This document shows, in pieces, positions 63,082 through 64,000 of a stretch of 64,000 nucleotides of DNA. A model generated the notes under the pieces. That model was not told the DNA's origin. It searched no databases and saw nothing but the letters and a program-made list of their open reading frames with translations. Origin of the DNA: Granulicella sp. GTDB taxonomy: Bacteria > Acidobacteriota > Terriglobia > Terriglobales > Acidobacteriaceae. The translations under genes were made by a program, and so were the position numbers. The DNA lies in NCBI GenBank assembly GCA_025408425.1, contig JANXYX010000005.1, positions 57,652-121,651 of the forward strand. Direction: 5' to 3'. How positions within the stretch are numbered: the stretch's first letter is position 1; each line of letters opens with the position of its first letter.

Positions 63082-63939
63082 ATGAATAGCCGCATCCTTC
63101 TCACCGCCGCCCTCGCGCTTTCGACCGCTGCCGCGCTCGCCGAAGATCGTACCTTCGACCGCACTCTTAACACCAACAACTCCCCGAACGTCACCATTTC
63201 CACGGGCTCCGGAAGCATCCGCCTGCACCCAGGCTCAGACAATCAGATCCACATCACCGGCCACGTCCACGGCAACCAAGGCTGGATGTCAGGCAGTAGC
63301 GATGTCAATACCCGCGTCCAGCAGATCGCGAACAACCCGCCCATCACTCAGAACGGCAACGACATCACCATCGGTGAGCGCCACTCCTCTGATCTTTATC
63401 GCAATATCTCTATCGACTACGACATCAACCTGCCCCGCGCTTCCAGCATCGCTGCATCCTCCGGGTCAGGCGACGTTGAGATTCAGGATGTAGGAGCCAA
63501 CCTCAAGGCCAACACTGGCTCCGGCTCTGTGCGAGCCCGCGGTATCCACGGTCCAGCCTATCTCCAAACTGGTTCTGGCGATATTGAACTCCAGCAGACA
63601 GCCGCCGGAGATGTCCGCGCCGAAACCGGATCTGGCTCAATTCGCATCAGCGGCCTCAACGGCGGTCTGCGGGCTGGCACCGGCTCCGGGGATATCGAAG
63701 TGAACGGACAGCCCACCGAGGACTGGAAACTTGACACCGGTTCCGGAAGCGTCCACCTCAACGTTGGCTCTTCCACTAAATTCACAGTCAACGCCGACAC
63801 CGGATCCGGATCCATCCACATCGAACAACCATTCACCATGCACGGCGACCTCAATCGCCACCACATCATGGCCTCAATAAACGGTGGTGGTCCCACGATC
63901 AAGGCCCAGACCGGCTCCGGAGACATCCAGATCCGATAA
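63082..63939 (+). CDS. Secreted beta-solenoid-like repeat protein (DUF4097/adhesin-like)
   Basis: 285 residues. A signal peptide (MNSRILLTAALALSTAAALA) is followed by a domain built of repeats with the motif TGSGSI or TGSGDI about every 20 residues (SGSGDVEIQD, NTGSGSVRARG, QTGSGDIELQ, ETGSGSIRISG, GTGSGDIEVNG, DTGSGSVHLNV, DTGSGSIHIEQ, QTGSGDIQIR). This is the pattern of DUF4097-type single-stranded beta-helix proteins. Function unknown. It lies 24 bp after the adaptor gene with AAGGAG before the ATG, so the two probably form an operon. Confidence 0.85.
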   Translation: MNSRILLTAALALSTAAALAEDRTFDRTLNTNNSPNVTISTGSGSIRLHPGSDNQIHITGHVHGNQGWMSGSSDVNTRVQQIANNPPITQNGNDITIGERHSSDLYRNISIDYDINLPRASSIAASSGSGDVEIQDVGANLKANTGSGSVRARGIHGPAYLQTGSGDIELQQTAAGDVRAETGSGSIRISGLNGGLRAGTGSGDIEVNGQPTEDWKLDTGSGSVHLNVGSSTKFTVNADTGSGSIHIEQPFTMHGDLNRHHIMASINGGGPTIKAQTGSGDIQIR

Positions 63940-63947
63940 TCGGCATC

Positions 63948-63985
63948 AAAAAAGTGGCATGCCGGGCGCCCCGCATGCCCCTTTT
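63948..63985 (+). terminator. Intrinsic terminator near the right edge
   Basis: GGCATGC and GCATGCC (63956-63979) form a stem with a GC-rich 10-base loop, flanked by an A-run before and CTTTTC after. It closes the adaptor/repeat-protein operon. The last 15 bases contain no feature. Confidence 0.7.
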
Positions 63986-64000
63986 CGATTCCCCCAGTAA

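Noticed and set aside
63082..63939. DNA-level tandem repeat array
   Set aside because: The repetition is at protein level (TGSGS motifs) with varying codons, so it is not a DNA repeat or CRISPR array.
1..64000. tRNA, rRNA, CRISPR array, insertion sequences, prophage
   Set aside because: No cloverleaf-like gap sequence, repeat-spacer pattern, transposase or integrase was seen. The window looks like stable core chromosome plus a flagellar locus.

Overview
This 64 kb window looks like chromosome from an acidobacterium, most likely of the Terriglobia/Acidobacteriaceae group (Granulicella, Edaphobacter, Terriglobus). I infer this from the moderately high GC content, a Tol-Pal cluster with a lipobox-bearing Pal, a DUF1800/DUF1501 pair, a single-chain fused E1 dehydrogenase and a potassium-independent proton pyrophosphatase. 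It was not tested by database search. I saw no insertion sequence, prophage, CRISPR array, rRNA or tRNA.

Layout. 1-1250 is the N-terminal three quarters of recN, running off the left edge. 1416-6894 is an envelope operon, exbB(tolQ)-exbD(tolR)-tolA/tonB-like-tolB-pal-cpoB; its third gene seems to start at a non-standard ATA codon. 6930-13402 holds a DapA-fold protein without its catalytic residues, a small membrane protein, carB and carA (with a strong terminator between them) and a 39-codon gene for a secreted histidine-rich peptide. 13516-35806 is mixed housekeeping and accessory content: a Rieske ferredoxin, an alpha/beta-hydrolase-fold protein without the nucleophile serine, DoxX, DUF1501 and DUF1800, fused E1, hppA, a frameshifted subtilisin-like protease, MscS, a DUF255 thioredoxin-fold protein, a TolC-type outer-membrane protein, truA, an M20 peptidase and an EamA transporter. 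35966-38242 holds a DegP/HtrA protease and a small secreted peptidoglycan-binding protein preceded by a 26-bp palindrome.

38319-60799 is one long minus-strand flagellar locus. In transcription order it reads: OmpR-type regulator, stand-alone 83-residue histidine-kinase dimerisation domain, sigma-54 activator without a DNA-binding domain, flgB, flgC, fliE, fliF, fliG, fliH, fliI, fliJ, fliK, flgD, flgE, fliL, fliN-1, fliO, fliP, fliQ, fliR, flhB, flhA, fliA, fliM, fliN-2 and a MshEN-like protein that may bind cyclic di-GMP. Filament, rod (flgF/flgG), stator and chemotaxis genes are not in the window. The three regulatory genes at the head and the MshEN-like gene at the tail are the most promising material for a new regulatory system: a possible phosphorelay through a minimal histidine protein feeding a DNA-independent sigma-54 activator, with a nucleotide second-messenger receptor encoded next to the C-ring genes.

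61025-63939 holds lexA, with an apparently leaderless promoter carrying three TTCG repeats, then a membrane-fusion (HlyD/MacA-type) protein and a secreted repeat protein. Start codons were chosen by Shine-Dalgarno fit and protein family, and several differ from the longest open frame.
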